Source of the DNA: Demequina sp.
Lineage (GTDB): Bacteria > Actinomycetota > Actinomycetes > Actinomycetales > Demequinaceae
Assembly (NCBI GenBank): GCA_024707205.1
Contig: JANQAD010000001.1
Span: forward strand, 310,001-374,000
Length of the DNA: 64,000 bases
Direction: 5' to 3'
Shown: in pieces, positions 33,759 through 41,975 of the stretch
Numbering within the stretch: position 1 is the stretch's first letter
Layout of the letters: each line of letters opens with the position of its first letter
Translations under genes and position numbers: made by a program
The notes under the pieces: generated by a model
Told to the model about the DNA's origin: nothing
What the model saw: the letters and a program-made list of their open reading frames with translations, nothing else
Database searches by the model: none

Positions 33759-35078
33759 TCAGTCCTCCGCGGCGAGCTCTTCCTCGACTGCCGCCTCGTC
33801 CTCGAGCGACCCGATCACGGGCGTGAGGTCAACGGCGGCGCCGGACTCGTCCACCACGGTCGCGCGGCGCAGCGCGTAGGCGGTGGCCTTTGAGCGGGCG
33901 ACCTCGGCGACCATGGACGGGATCTGACCCGCCTCTTCAACCTGCTGGATGAACTGCGCGGGGTCCGCGCCGTACTGACGGGAGGCGTTGAGGAGGTAGT
34001 CGAGAAGCTCCGACTGCTCCACCTCGATGTCAAAGTCGTCGGCGAGCTGGTCGAGGAGGATCTGCACGCGCAGCGCGTTGCCCGCCTCCTCGGTCACCTC
34101 GGCACGGTGGACGTCGTCCTCGAGACGGTTCTCGTTGGCGAGGTGGTTGTGCACCTCGGCCTCGATGACCTTCTTGGGGAGTTCGAAGTCGGTGGCCTCG
34201 GTGAGCGCCTCGAGGAGCTTCTCGCGGGCCTCCATGGCCTGGTTGTTGGTCTTGATGCGGCCCGCCTGCTCGCGCAGGTCCTCGCGGAGCTCGTCGAGCG
34301 AGTCGAACTCGCTCGCAAGCTGGGCGAAGTCGTCGTCGGCGTCGGGCAGCTGGCGCTCCTTGACCGCGGTCACCTTGACGGTGATCGTCGCGGTCTCGCC
34401 CGCGTGGTCGCCGGCGGCGAGCGGACCCTCGTAGGTGGTCTCCTCACCGGCGCTGAGGCCGGTGATGACGTCGTCGAGGCCCTCGAGCATGTTGCCTGCG
34501 CCCACCTGGTAGGAGGTGCCCTGAACCGCGTCGACGTCCTCGCCGTCGACAACGGCGGAAAGGTCAATCGTCACGAAGTCGCCCTCGGCGGCCGGGCGGT
34601 CAACGCCAACGAGCGTGCCGAAGCGCTCGCGCAGCGCGGTGAGGCGCGCGTCGACGTCCTCGTCGCTCACCTCGGCCGGAGCCACCGTGATCTTCAGCGT
34701 GTCCGCGGCCGGGAGGGTGACCTCGGGGCGCACCTCGACGGTTGCGGTGAACTCGAGGCCCTCGTCGCCGCTCTCGAGGCCGGGGATCTTCACGACCTCA
34801 ACCTCAGGTTGACCATAGGGGCGGATGCCCTGCTCCTGCACGGCCTCCGAGTACCAGCCAGGCAGCCCGTCGTTGACGGCGTGCTCGATGATCGCGCCCT
34901 TGCCAACACGCTGCTCAAGGATCTTCGGCGGCACCTTGCCCTTGCGGAAGCCGGGAATCTGCACCTGCGAGCCGACGTGCTCGTACGCGTGCTTCATCAC
35001 GGGCGCGATGTCCTCTTCGGTGAGGGTGATTGTCAGCTTGACGGTTGTCGCGTCGATCTGCTCAAGGGCGCTGGTCAC
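33759..35078 (-). CDS. tig: Trigger factor, ribosome-associated chaperone and peptidyl-prolyl isomerase
   Basis: 439 residues from GTG 35076-35078 (CAGGAGT site); a longer in-frame opening upstream is not used. The ribosome-binding tail carries the GFRKGKVP signature (QIPGFRKGKVPPKILEQRVG). The FKBP-like domain covers about 155-240 (GDFVTIDLSAVVDGEDVD) and the C-terminal helical arms 250-415; the last about 20 residues are acidic. Holds nascent chains at the exit tunnel. Convergent with the DUF4190 genes. Confidence 0.94.
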   Translation of the reverse strand: MTSALEQIDATTVKLTITLTEEDIAPVMKHAYEHVGSQVQIPGFRKGKVPPKILEQRVGKGAIIEHAVNDGLPGWYSEAVQEQGIRPYGQPEVEVVKIPGLESGDEGLEFTATVEVRPEVTLPAADTLKITVAPAEVSDEDVDARLTALRERFGTLVGVDRPAAEGDFVTIDLSAVVDGEDVDAVQGTSYQVGAGNMLEGLDDVITGLSAGEETTYEGPLAAGDHAGETATITVKVTAVKERQLPDADDDFAQLASEFDSLDELREDLREQAGRIKTNNQAMEAREKLLEALTEATDFELPKKVIEAEVHNHLANENRLEDDVHRAEVTEEAGNALRVQILLDQLADDFDIEVEQSELLDYLLNASRQYGADPAQFIQQVEEAGQIPSMVAEVARSKATAYALRRATVVDESGAAVDLTPVIGSLEDEAAVEEELAAED

Positions 35079-35192
35079 TGCTACTCCTGTGTGTGGATGG
35101 ATCCGTAGGCGCGCGGCCACGGGCAACCCGGCGATTCTACCCGCTCGCGACCGCGTGCGGCATCGCGAGGCAATGCGTGGAATCCTCTGCCC

Positions 35193-35753
35193 ATGACCAA
35201 CTTCACGCTCGGCGCGCTCGAGGCCGCCCCAGCGTCGGGCAGCCACGGCCTCCTCGCCACGCCCACGGCCGCCCTTATCTCGCGGCTGGGTTGGGGTGAG
35301 CGGCTTGGCGCGGTGGCAATAGACCCGACGCTGTCCGACACTGCGGCCTTCGTCGCCGCATATGGGGTCACCGAGGACACGGCGGCGAATTGCGTCGTTG
35401 TGAGCGGCTCGCGCAACGGCGTGGAGAAGGTCGCGGCGTGCGTCATCCTCGCCCATACCAGGGCGGATGTGAACGGCGTGGTCCGCAAGCTGCTCGACGT
35501 GCGCAAGGCGTCCTTCATGCCGCTCGACGAGGCCGTGGAGCGTACGGGTATGGAGTACGGCGGCATCACGCCCATCGGCCTGCCGGCGGAGTGGCCCATT
35601 CTTATCGACTCTCGCGTGGCGGACACGCCGCTCGTCACCCTGGGGGCGGGCGTGCGTGCGGCGAAGATCATCGCTCCCGGCCCGCTGCTCGCCGAGCTTC
35701 CTGGGGCTCAGGTGATCGATGGGCTGGCGCGGGACGTCCCGGCGCTACAGTAA
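35193..35753 (+). CDS. YbaK/EbsC-family aminoacyl-tRNA deacylase-like protein
   Basis: 186 residues. The YbaK/ProX-like core contains TAANCVVVSGSRNGVEKVAA, then RADVNGVVRKLLDVRKASF (the conserved lysines), GGITPIGLP and DTPLVTLGAGVRAAKI. Such proteins hydrolyse mischarged Cys- or Ala-tRNA-Pro in trans. The canonical lysine region is present, but the true substrate is not known. Stands 26 bp before an MFS gene. Confidence 0.8.
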   Translation: MTNFTLGALEAAPASGSHGLLATPTAALISRLGWGERLGAVAIDPTLSDTAAFVAAYGVTEDTAANCVVVSGSRNGVEKVAACVILAHTRADVNGVVRKLLDVRKASFMPLDEAVERTGMEYGGITPIGLPAEWPILIDSRVADTPLVTLGAGVRAAKIIAPGPLLAELPGAQVIDGLARDVPALQ

Positions 35754-35779
35754 GCGCACTCGTCAACCCGGAGGTTTGA

Positions 35780-36958
35780 ATGGCTCACGCCGCCCTCGCC
35801 AGAGCCCGCGTGTGGGCGACCGTTGCCTTCGCGCTCCAGGGCCTGATGCAGGCGCTCGTGCTCACCAACCTGCCTGGGCTCGAGGACCGCACCGGCATTG
35901 GTGACACCGAGGTCTCTCTTGTTGTGCTGGCCGTGCTGGTGTTCGCGGCGATCGGGTCACTCGTTGGCGGCGCGGTCGCTGTGCGGCGGGGATCCGCGTT
36001 CCTGCTGGTGCCGGCGTTCACGCTACAGGCGGCGGCGGTGCTGCTCGCGATGATCAACCTGCCATTCGCGGCGCTGTTCCCCGTGTACGCGCTGTTCGGG
36101 TTTGGCGTTGGCCTTGGAGACGCGGGCAACGGCATGCAGGGCCTCACGATCCAGCGCGCGTATGGCCGCCCCATCTTCACCACGTTCTACGCATTCCAGA
36201 CGGCGGCCGCGATCGCGGGAGCCCTCATCGTCTCCGGCATCAACGGCACCGGCGCACCGTTCGAGGTGTCCTTCCTCGTGGGCGCCGTCATCGCGCTCGG
36301 TGCCGTGCCGGGCCTCATTCGCGGCCTCGCCCGCGATCCGGAGCAGGGCGTGCCCGAGGCCGCCAAGCCTCCGCTTCCGTGGCGCGGCCTCACCCTGTTC
36401 GGCCTGGTAATACTCGTGGTGTACGTGGGCGACGGCGTGGTGTCGACGTGGAGCTCGGTGTACATCGACAAGACGTTCGTGGCGTCGGCGGCGGTGTTGC
36501 CGCTTGGGTACGCGGCGTATCAGGGAACGGTGCTCTTGGCCCGCATCCTCGGCGACCGCCTGGTCGCAGGGGTGGGGCGCGTGGTGGTCATCTGCTTCGC
36601 GGTGGCGCTCGCCACCGCCGGCTTCCTCCTCGCCGCCGTGGCGCCGACCGTGTGGCTGGCGGTGGCGGGCTTTGCCGTTGTTGGTCTTGGGCTTGGCGTG
36701 ATCGTGCCGCTGTCGTTCTCCGCGTCCGGTGACCTCGCGCCGGAGCAGATCGACGAGATCGTGTCGCGGCTCAATCTGTTCAACTACGTGGGTGTTGTCG
36801 TGGGGTCTGCTGCCACCGGGATCATCGCCGACGCGACCTCCTGGCGGTTCGCGCTGCTTGTGCCGGCCGCGCTGATCCTGGGCATCCTCACCGTTGCCCA
36901 CACCTACCGCGAGCGCGCGGTGCCGGCGCCGCCCCCAACCTCCGCCCCCGCGGTTTAG
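35780..36958 (+). CDS. MFS transporter
   Basis: 392 residues, 12 predicted helices. The second helix area and loop resemble motif A in weakened form (FAAIGSLVGGAVAVRRGSA). GFGVGLGDAGNGMQGLTIQR is typical of the fucose-permease-like or YcaD-type branch (FPVYALFGFGVGLGDAGNG). Good ribosome site (ggagg) 8 bases before ATG. The stop codon TAG lies within the first copy of a 23-bp repeat. Substrate unknown; sugar or small metabolite efflux is possible. Confidence 0.8.
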   Translation: MAHAALARARVWATVAFALQGLMQALVLTNLPGLEDRTGIGDTEVSLVVLAVLVFAAIGSLVGGAVAVRRGSAFLLVPAFTLQAAAVLLAMINLPFAALFPVYALFGFGVGLGDAGNGMQGLTIQRAYGRPIFTTFYAFQTAAAIAGALIVSGINGTGAPFEVSFLVGAVIALGAVPGLIRGLARDPEQGVPEAAKPPLPWRGLTLFGLVILVVYVGDGVVSTWSSVYIDKTFVASAAVLPLGYAAYQGTVLLARILGDRLVAGVGRVVVICFAVALATAGFLLAAVAPTVWLAVAGFAVVGLGLGVIVPLSFSASGDLAPEQIDEIVSRLNLFNYVGVVVGSAATGIIADATSWRFALLVPAALILGILTVAHTYRERAVPAPPPTSAPAV

Positions 36959-37129
36959 GCAGACTGCGCATACCGTTCCGGCCAAACTCGCGTGGTTTAG
37001 GCAACTGGCGCATACCTTGCGCCGGAGCCGCGCTTAACCCTCGGTCGCCGGGTGCGAGCCCCGTTCGGCGCGTGGTGTGCCTAAACGGGGCGCCCAACGC
37101 GGATTTGGTATGCGTGAGCTGCCTAAACC
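36952..37129. repeat. Cluster of three 23-bp quasi-palindromic repeats before marR
   Basis: Copies at 36952-36974 and 36994-37016 (direct) and 37107-37129 (inverted), all 23 bp with consensus GGTTTAGGCA, three to five variable bases, CGCATACC. A half copy (TTTAGGCA, reversed) lies at about 37077-37085. Copy 1 overlaps the stop codon of the MFS gene. These may be operator sites. Confidence 0.75.
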
Positions 37130-37170
37130 GCAGGTGGGTGGGTGCGGGGTGGACGCGGCGTTCGATATCC

Positions 37171-37196
37171 ATAAGTCAGTTATATAGTTGCCTTAT
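37171..37196 (+). promoter_or_regulatory. Imperfect palindrome over the marR promoter
   Basis: A 26-bp sequence starting ATAAG and ending CTTAT that agrees with its own reverse complement at 20 positions. The centre holds the -10 box TATAGT (37183-37188), 6 nt before ATG 37195. Such placement is typical of MarR-family autorepression. Confidence 0.6.
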
Positions 37197-37611
37197 GGAC
37201 AGTTCCCAGCGGCGCCTGATCGTCGACCTCATCTCCGCCACCAGTCGCCTCACGCGCATCGCCGCCGTGGCGTCCGGCAACACCACGCCCGCGAGCCAAT
37301 GGCGCATCCTCGGGGTTCTCGAGAGCGACGGACCCGCGCGCATCGGCGAGATCGCAGCCGCGCTGCGCATCAGCCAGCCGGCCATCACCCAGTACGCCCC
37401 CACCCTTGAAGAGCAGCGCCTCGTCTCCCGCGCCGCCGATCCGCACGACGCGCGCGCCACCGTCCTGACCATCACCCGCGAGGGCCGCCAGGCCCTCGCC
37501 GATTGGCGCGCCGAGCTTGCGGGCGCCGTGGCCCCGCTGCTCTCGGACCTGAGCGACGACGACTGGGCGGCCATCTCCCGCACCGTGGAGATCCTCGGAG
37601 CCTCGGCATGA
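37195..37611 (+). CDS. MarR-family transcriptional regulator
   Basis: 138 residues from ATG 37195, six bases after TATAGT; a longer upstream frame is rejected. Winged helix: QWRILGVLESDGPARIGEIA, recognition helix LRISQPAITQYAPTLEEQRL, and wing RAADPHDARATVLTITREGR. Dimer helices at both ends. The next gene, an MFS exporter, overlaps by 4 bp, so this is the classic regulator-exporter pair responding to a toxic small molecule. Confidence 0.9.
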   Translation: MDSSQRRLIVDLISATSRLTRIAAVASGNTTPASQWRILGVLESDGPARIGEIAAALRISQPAITQYAPTLEEQRLVSRAADPHDARATVLTITREGRQALADWRAELAGAVAPLLSDLSDDDWAAISRTVEILGASA

Positions 37612-38819
37612 ACGTCCTCAAGAACCAGCCGAAGTCCGTGTGGGCGGTCGCCTTCGCATGCGTGGTCGCGTTCATGGGCATCGGCCTCGTGGACCCCATC
37701 CTGCCTGCTATCTCCAAGAATCTGGGCGCCAGTGCGGCGCAGACAGAGATGCTCTTCACCTCGTACCTGGCCGTCACCGGCGTGATGATGTTCTTCACCT
37801 CCTGGATCTCCGGAAAGATCGGCGCGCGCAAGACCCTGCTCGTGGGGCTAGCGCTCATCGTGATCTTCGCGACCCTCGCCGGGGCGTCGGACACCGTGGG
37901 CCAGATCATCGGACTGCGCGCCGGATGGGGCCTGGGAAACGCCCTGTTCATCTCCACCGCGCTCGCCACCATCGTGGGCTCCGCCGTAGGCGGCTCCGAG
38001 GCCGCGATCGTGCTCTACGAGGCCGCGCTCGGTCTTGGCATCGCGATCGGACCGCTCCTTGGCGGCCTTCTCGGCAACGTCAGCTGGCGCGCGCCGTTCT
38101 TCGGCACCGCGGCGCTCATGGCCATCGCCTTCATCGCGATCATCTCGCTCATCCGCACCGACCCCGTTGCTCGAGTCCCCGTCAAGCTCTCGGCGCCGTT
38201 CCGCGCGCTCGCCGTGCCAGGGCTGCAACGCCTCGCGATCGCCGCGCTGTTCTACAACATCGGCTTCTTCGTGCTCCTGGCCTACTCGCCGTATCCACTG
38301 GGCTTCAGCGCCATCGGGCTCGGCCTGACGTTCTGCGCGTGGGGCATCATGCTCGCGATCACGAGCGTGTGGGTCGCTCCAGCCCTGACGCATCGCTTCC
38401 CGCGCACCCGCGTGCTCTACACGACGCTCGTGCTGCTCGCGGTGCTGCTCGGCGTGACCGCACTGGTCGTGGGCTCGCCGCCCGCGCTCGTGGCGTGCAT
38501 CGTGGTCGGCGGCGCGCTGCTCGGCGTGATGAACACGGTGCTCACCGAGTCCGTGATGGAGGCCACCGACCTGCCCCGCACCGTCGCGTCCTCCGCCTAC
38601 TCCGGCGTGCGGTTCATCGGCGGCGCAGCTGCCCCTCCGCTCGCCGCGGCGCTCGCCGCCCGGGCGGGCGATTGGCTCCCCTACACGGTCGCCGCCGTCT
38701 CGGTGCTGATCGCCGCCACGGTCGTCTTCGTGTCGCGCGAGGTCCTCGCCCGGGTGGACCACGTCCACGAGGACGCGCTCGAGGAGGCCCAGGCCATCAC
38801 CGCAGGCGAGGTCGTGTAA
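37608..38819 (+). CDS. MFS exporter controlled by the adjacent MarR
   Basis: 403 residues, 12 helices. Starts at ATG 37608, overlapping the marR stop (ATGA). Typical drug:H+ antiporter features: GIGLVDPILPAISKNLGAS, motif A-like GKIGARKTLLVGL, and ALGLGIAIGPLLGGLLGNVS (motif C of 12-TM exporters). Likely exports a drug or acid that also binds the MarR protein. Confidence 0.88.
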   Translation: MNVLKNQPKSVWAVAFACVVAFMGIGLVDPILPAISKNLGASAAQTEMLFTSYLAVTGVMMFFTSWISGKIGARKTLLVGLALIVIFATLAGASDTVGQIIGLRAGWGLGNALFISTALATIVGSAVGGSEAAIVLYEAALGLGIAIGPLLGGLLGNVSWRAPFFGTAALMAIAFIAIISLIRTDPVARVPVKLSAPFRALAVPGLQRLAIAALFYNIGFFVLLAYSPYPLGFSAIGLGLTFCAWGIMLAITSVWVAPALTHRFPRTRVLYTTLVLLAVLLGVTALVVGSPPALVACIVVGGALLGVMNTVLTESVMEATDLPRTVASSAYSGVRFIGGAAAPPLAAALAARAGDWLPYTVAAVSVLIAATVVFVSREVLARVDHVHEDALEEAQAITAGEVV

Positions 38820-38855
38820 CCCACCCAGCCGCGCCGTCGGGCATAGCCTGGCGGC

Positions 38856-39458
38856 ATGGCCGAGAAGGTGGTGCCCGCGAACGAGGCGAGCTGGGATGAC
38901 CTGCAGTTGATTTTCGGCGAGCGTGGCTACCCGCACCGCTGCCAGTGCCAGCGCTACAAGATGGGGCAGGCGGGGTACGCGCCGCAGCCTTGGGAGGCGC
39001 GCGCGGAGGCCTTGCGTGCGCAGACAAACTGCGGCCAGCCCGACGCTGTGGAGACCTCCGGCTTAGTGCTTTACCTGGACGGGGAGCCGGCTGGGTGGGT
39101 GGCGGTGGAGCCGCGAGTGGACTACCGAATCTTCCACATCAACGAGCCCACCGCGACCGTCTGGCGCGGGCGCGAGCAGGACCGCGGGGATCCGGACGTG
39201 TGGTCCGTGACGTGCTTCCGAGTGCGCAAGGAGTTCCAGGGGCTTGGGCTGACGCATCCGCTCTGCGCCGCGACCGTGCCGTTTGCGCGGGAGCGTGGGG
39301 CGCGGATTCTCGAGGGGTATCCCATCATCACCGACGGTGCGGGCAGCATCACGTGGGGTGAGGTGTTCGTGGGGCCGCTGGGGGCGTTCCTCGATGCGGG
39401 GTTCACGGTGGTGCACGAGCCGTCGAAGCGGCGTCGCGTTGTGCAGATCAAGTTCTGA
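38856..39458 (+). CDS. GNAT-family N-acetyltransferase
   Basis: 200 residues. The acetyl-CoA site is at about 120-160: VTCFRVRKEFQGLGLTHPLC is the R/Q-x-x-G-x-G/A type loop (EFQGLGLTHPL). Several Cys and His occur near the N-terminus (RGYPHRCQCQRYKM), as in a GNAT group that carries a Cys-rich motif. Leaderless: TAGCCT is 6 nt before ATG. Substrate unknown. Confidence 0.78.
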   Translation: MAEKVVPANEASWDDLQLIFGERGYPHRCQCQRYKMGQAGYAPQPWEARAEALRAQTNCGQPDAVETSGLVLYLDGEPAGWVAVEPRVDYRIFHINEPTATVWRGREQDRGDPDVWSVTCFRVRKEFQGLGLTHPLCAATVPFARERGARILEGYPIITDGAGSITWGEVFVGPLGAFLDAGFTVVHEPSKRRRVVQIKF

Positions 39459-39468
39459 GTAGTTTCGC

Positions 39469-39846
39469 CTAGAACTGCGAGCCGAGCCACAGACCTGCGC
39501 CCGCTGCCAGGGTTGCGGCCACGAGCACGCCAAGGCCGTTGACCGTCGCCGCCGCGCACTTGCGCTCCTGCATGAGGCGCACCGTCTCGAAGCTCGCCGT
39601 GGAGAAGGTGGTGTAGCCGCCTAGGAAGCCGGTGCCGACGACGATGCCCCAGCCGTCGGGCAGTGCGTTAGCCGCGACCGCGCCCGTCAGGAGGCCGAGG
39701 AGGAACGAGCCCGTGAGGTTGATGGCGATGGTGCCCCAGGGCAGGGTGCCGTCGGTGCGGGACTTGATCGCGCCGTCGAGCAGGAAACGCGCGGCAGCGC
39801 CGACGCCTCCCGCGAGGGCGAGCAGCAGGAACAGGGGTGCGGTCAT
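39469..39846 (-). CDS. crcB: Fluoride channel FluC/CrcB, second subunit of the pair
   Basis: 125 residues, four helices. The channel motif is in GTIAINLTGSFLLGLLTGAV (conserved Asn) and GFLGGYTTFSTASFETVRLM (Phe box and Thr/Ser track). Overlaps the other fluC by 4 bp. Fluoride exits through a dual-topology dimer; two separate genes usually encode oppositely oriented partners. Confidence 0.92.
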   Translation of the reverse strand: MTAPLFLLLALAGGVGAAARFLLDGAIKSRTDGTLPWGTIAINLTGSFLLGLLTGAVAANALPDGWGIVVGTGFLGGYTTFSTASFETVRLMQERKCAAATVNGLGVLVAATLAAGAGLWLGSQF

Positions 39847-40358
39847 GCCCGCTCCGCCCTGCTGGGGCCGTGGGTGAGCACGCCGAGGCCGATGCCGGCC
39901 CACGTGGCGACAGCGCCGATCAGCACCGTCGCGAGGCCGTACGCCACCCCAGCCCCCGCGCGCCCGTCCCCGATGAGATGCGCGGCGTCGGTCGCGAGCG
40001 CGCTGTAGGTGGTGAAGCCACCCATGAATCCGGTGCCGAGCAACAGCCGGAGCGTGCGGCGTCGGCCATGATCGGGTCCGCGGCGCACGAGGCTCTCCAG
40101 GAGCACACCAAGCAGGAATGCGCCCGCGACGTTGATGGCGAAGATCGTCACCGGGATGCCGTTGACGGCGGGGAACGCGAGGCTCAGTGCCTCGCGGGCG
40201 CTGGTGCCGACCGCGCCCCCGGCGAAGACGAGCGCGAGATACGCGGGGCGGAAGTGGAGGGGCCGCGTAGGGCCGGCGTCCGAGTCTTCGACCTCGATGT
40301 CTGGGTCGTGAGGGAGACCTGCGAACTCCGCGTCAACGCCGTGCGGGGTGTCGCTCAT
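39843..40358 (-). CDS. crcB: Fluoride channel FluC/CrcB, first subunit of the pair
   Basis: 171 residues from ATG 40356-40358, including about 40 extra acidic N-terminal residues. Motifs VTIFAINVAGAFLLGVLLES (conserved Asn) and GFMGGFTTYSALATDAAHLI match FluC. Four helices. Lies just downstream of a fluoride riboswitch and overlaps the second fluC, so both are induced by fluoride. Confidence 0.9.
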   Translation of the reverse strand: MSDTPHGVDAEFAGLPHDPDIEVEDSDAGPTRPLHFRPAYLALVFAGGAVGTSAREALSLAFPAVNGIPVTIFAINVAGAFLLGVLLESLVRRGPDHGRRRTLRLLLGTGFMGGFTTYSALATDAAHLIGDGRAGAGVAYGLATVLIGAVATWAGIGLGVLTHGPSRAERA

Positions 40359-40385
40359 CGGCACTTCTCGCGTTTCGTGGCAGGG

Positions 40386-40480
40386 ATCACCCGTGACTCC
40401 TCTCGTCACAGGTGCTATCAGCCGGTATCGGCGGTTTGGACCGTGGCCCCGGCGAGCTCCATCACCGTGTACTGCTCTGC
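40386..40480 (-). ncRNA. Fluoride riboswitch (crcB motif)
   Basis: The minus strand reads ACGGTGATGGAGCTCGCC, then after a 13-base insert CAAACCGCC, GATACC and GGCTGATAGCACCT. This parallels the known fluoride aptamer (GGCGAUG-A-GCCCGCC … AAACUGCC … GGGCUGAUGGCCUC). A hairpin GTGAC-gagagga-GTCAC follows; its loop is purine-rich and could hide the ribosome site. It lies 28-120 bp before the first fluC ATG. Confidence 0.85.
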
Positions 40481-40553
40481 GTCCGATAGTGGCACAGGGT
40501 CCCCAAACCGACAACCCGTCTCCCTTGTGTAGGAAGAGCGAGCGCCGGCGATG

Positions 40554-41600
40554 CTAGGGCGCGAAAGTGGCGGCGTCGATCACGAACCGGTAGCGCACAT
40601 CGGCGTCGAGGACGCGCTTCCACGCCACGTTGATGTCGTCCGCGCCGATCAGTTCCGTCTCCGGCGCCACCCCATGCTCGGCGCAGAAGTCGAGCATCTC
40701 TTGGGTCTCACCGATGCTGCCAATTCCGGAGGCCGCGAACGAGCGCCGGTTGTTCATCAGTGCGAAGACACGCACGGGCAGCGGCTCCGGCGGAGCGCCA
40801 ACGTTGACGATGGTGCCGTCCAGCCGGAGCAGCCGCGCGTATGCGTTGATGTCCACCTGGGCGGAGACGGTGTTGAGGATGAGATCGAACGTGTTCTTGA
40901 GGTCCTTGAAGGTCTGGGGGTCCTCGGTGGCGCGGTAGTCGTCGGCGCCGAGCTTCCGGCCGTCCTCCTCCTTGGCGAGCGTTCGGGACAGCACCGTCAC
41001 GTGCGCGCCGAGGGCATGGGCGAGCTTGACGCCCATGTGCCCAAGGCCGCCCATGCCGACAACCGCGACCTTGGAACCCGGGCCCACCTTCCAGTGGCGC
41101 AGCGGCGAATAGGTCGTGATCCCCGCGCACAGCAGCGGGGCCGCTTTCGCCATGTCGAGGGCGTCGGGGATGCGCAGCACGAAGTCCTGATCCACGACGA
41201 TGTGGCTCGCATAGCCACCTTGGGTCTTTGTGCCGTCACGGTCCACGCTGCCGTAGGTGCCGGTGTTGCCGTTGAGGCAGTAGTTCTCCATCCCCGCGAG
41301 GCAGTTCTCGCAGGTGCGACACGAGTTGACCATGCAGCCGACGCCCACGCGATCACCCACCGAGTGCTTCGTCACGTCGTCGCCAACCTCTGCGACGACG
41401 CCCACAATCTCGTGACCCACAACCTGCGGGTAGGTGATCTCGCCCCACTCACCGCGGGCGTGGTGAATATCGGAGTGACAGATTCCCGAGTACTGGATCT
41501 CGATGCGGACGTCTGCGGGGCCCACCTCTCGGCGCTCGATCGTGATGCGCTCCAAGGGTCCGTCCTTGGACGTTGCGGCAACGGCGAAGGCTTGAGACAT
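40554..41600 (-). CDS. NAD(P)-dependent zinc alcohol dehydrogenase (YahK/AdhC, cinnamyl-alcohol type)
   Basis: 348 residues from ATG 41598-41600 (GGAGGAAG site). Catalytic zinc ligands: Cys in [16 protein letters not shown] and His/Glu in [12 protein letters not shown]. Structural zinc cysteines in [19 protein letters not shown] (four Cys). Rossmann [35 protein letters not shown] [15 protein letters not shown] and INNRRSF-type loops place it with aldehyde reductases. Reduces aldehydes, probably with NADPH. Confidence 0.92.
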   Translation of the reverse strand: MSQAFAVAATSKDGPLERITIERREVGPADVRIEIQYSGICHSDIHHARGEWGEITYPQVVGHEIVGVVAEVGDDVTKHSVGDRVGVGCMVNSCRTCENCLAGMENYCLNGNTGTYGSVDRDGTKTQGGYASHIVVDQDFVLRIPDALDMAKAAPLLCAGITTYSPLRHWKVGPGSKVAVVGMGGLGHMGVKLAHALGAHVTVLSRTLAKEEDGRKLGADDYRATEDPQTFKDLKNTFDLILNTVSAQVDINAYARLLRLDGTIVNVGAPPEPLPVRVFALMNNRRSFAASGIGSIGETQEMLDFCAEHGVAPETELIGADDINVAWKRVLDADVRYRFVIDAATFAP

Positions 41601-41679
41601 GACTTCCTCCGGGCTGGTCTCTGACTCCACGGGCGCCGGTGCGGCGCGGGCACTGAGTCTGTTCGTCGGGGTGATCGTC

Positions 41680-41747
41680 GCGCCGCTTCGCGGCGCTCCT
41701 CCCTCCTCCGTTCGCTCGCCCGACCGAGAGCTTCGCTCTCGTCGGGC
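41680..41747 (-). terminator. Two hairpins downstream of tRNA-Pro
   Basis: 41718-41747 is a strong stem GCCCGACCGAGAGC / GCTCTCGTCGGGC with a 3-4 nt loop and one bulge. 41680-41696 is GCGCCGC-TTC-GCGGCGC. They lie after the minus-strand tRNA-Pro and before alcohol dehydrogenase. Probable end of the tRNA transcript. Confidence 0.6.
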
Positions 41748-41759
41748 TCACTCACTACG

Positions 41760-41833
41760 TCGGGGTGACAGGATTTGAACCTGCGATCTCCTGCTCCCAA
41801 AGCAGGCGCGCTACCAAGCTGCGCTACACCCCG
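41760..41833 (-). tRNA. tRNA-Pro (anticodon TGG)
   Basis: Minus strand, 74 nt. Acceptor CGGGGTG/CACCCCG, D-arm GCGC-AGCTTGGTA-GCGC, anticodon arm CCTGC-TTTGGGA-GCAGG with TGG at positions 34-36, and T-arm GCAGG-TTCAAAT-CCTGT. Discriminator A; CCA is not encoded. Confidence 0.95.
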
Positions 41834-41888
41834 TGCACCCGCAACTGGCGGGCTCGGCTACTCTAGTACGCGCTGCAGGTGCAGCAGT

Positions 41889-41959
41889 GCGGGCGTAGCT
41901 CAATGGTAGAGCCTCAGTCTTCCAAACTGATGGTGCGGGTTCGATTCCCGTCGCCCGCT
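41889..41959 (+). tRNA. tRNA-Gly (anticodon TCC)
   Basis: 71 nt. Acceptor GCGGGCG/CGCCCGC, D-arm GCTC-AATGGTA-GAGC, anticodon arm TCAGT-CTTCCAA-ACTGA with TCC, and T-arm CGGG-TTCGATT-CCCG. CCA follows directly in DNA at 41960-41962. Opposite strand to tRNA-Pro, 55 bp away. Confidence 0.95.
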
Positions 41960-41975
41960 CCAAGGCAGCCCGACG

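Noticed and set aside
37072..37194. Upstream in-frame extension of marR
   Set aside because: The extension crosses the 23-bp repeats and the -10 box TATAGT; the ATG at 37195 fits the MarR family length and the leaderless spacing.
41760..41962. tRNA pair as an integration site for a mobile element
   Set aside because: No integrase, no direct repeat of a tRNA 3' end, and housekeeping-type neighbours on both sides.
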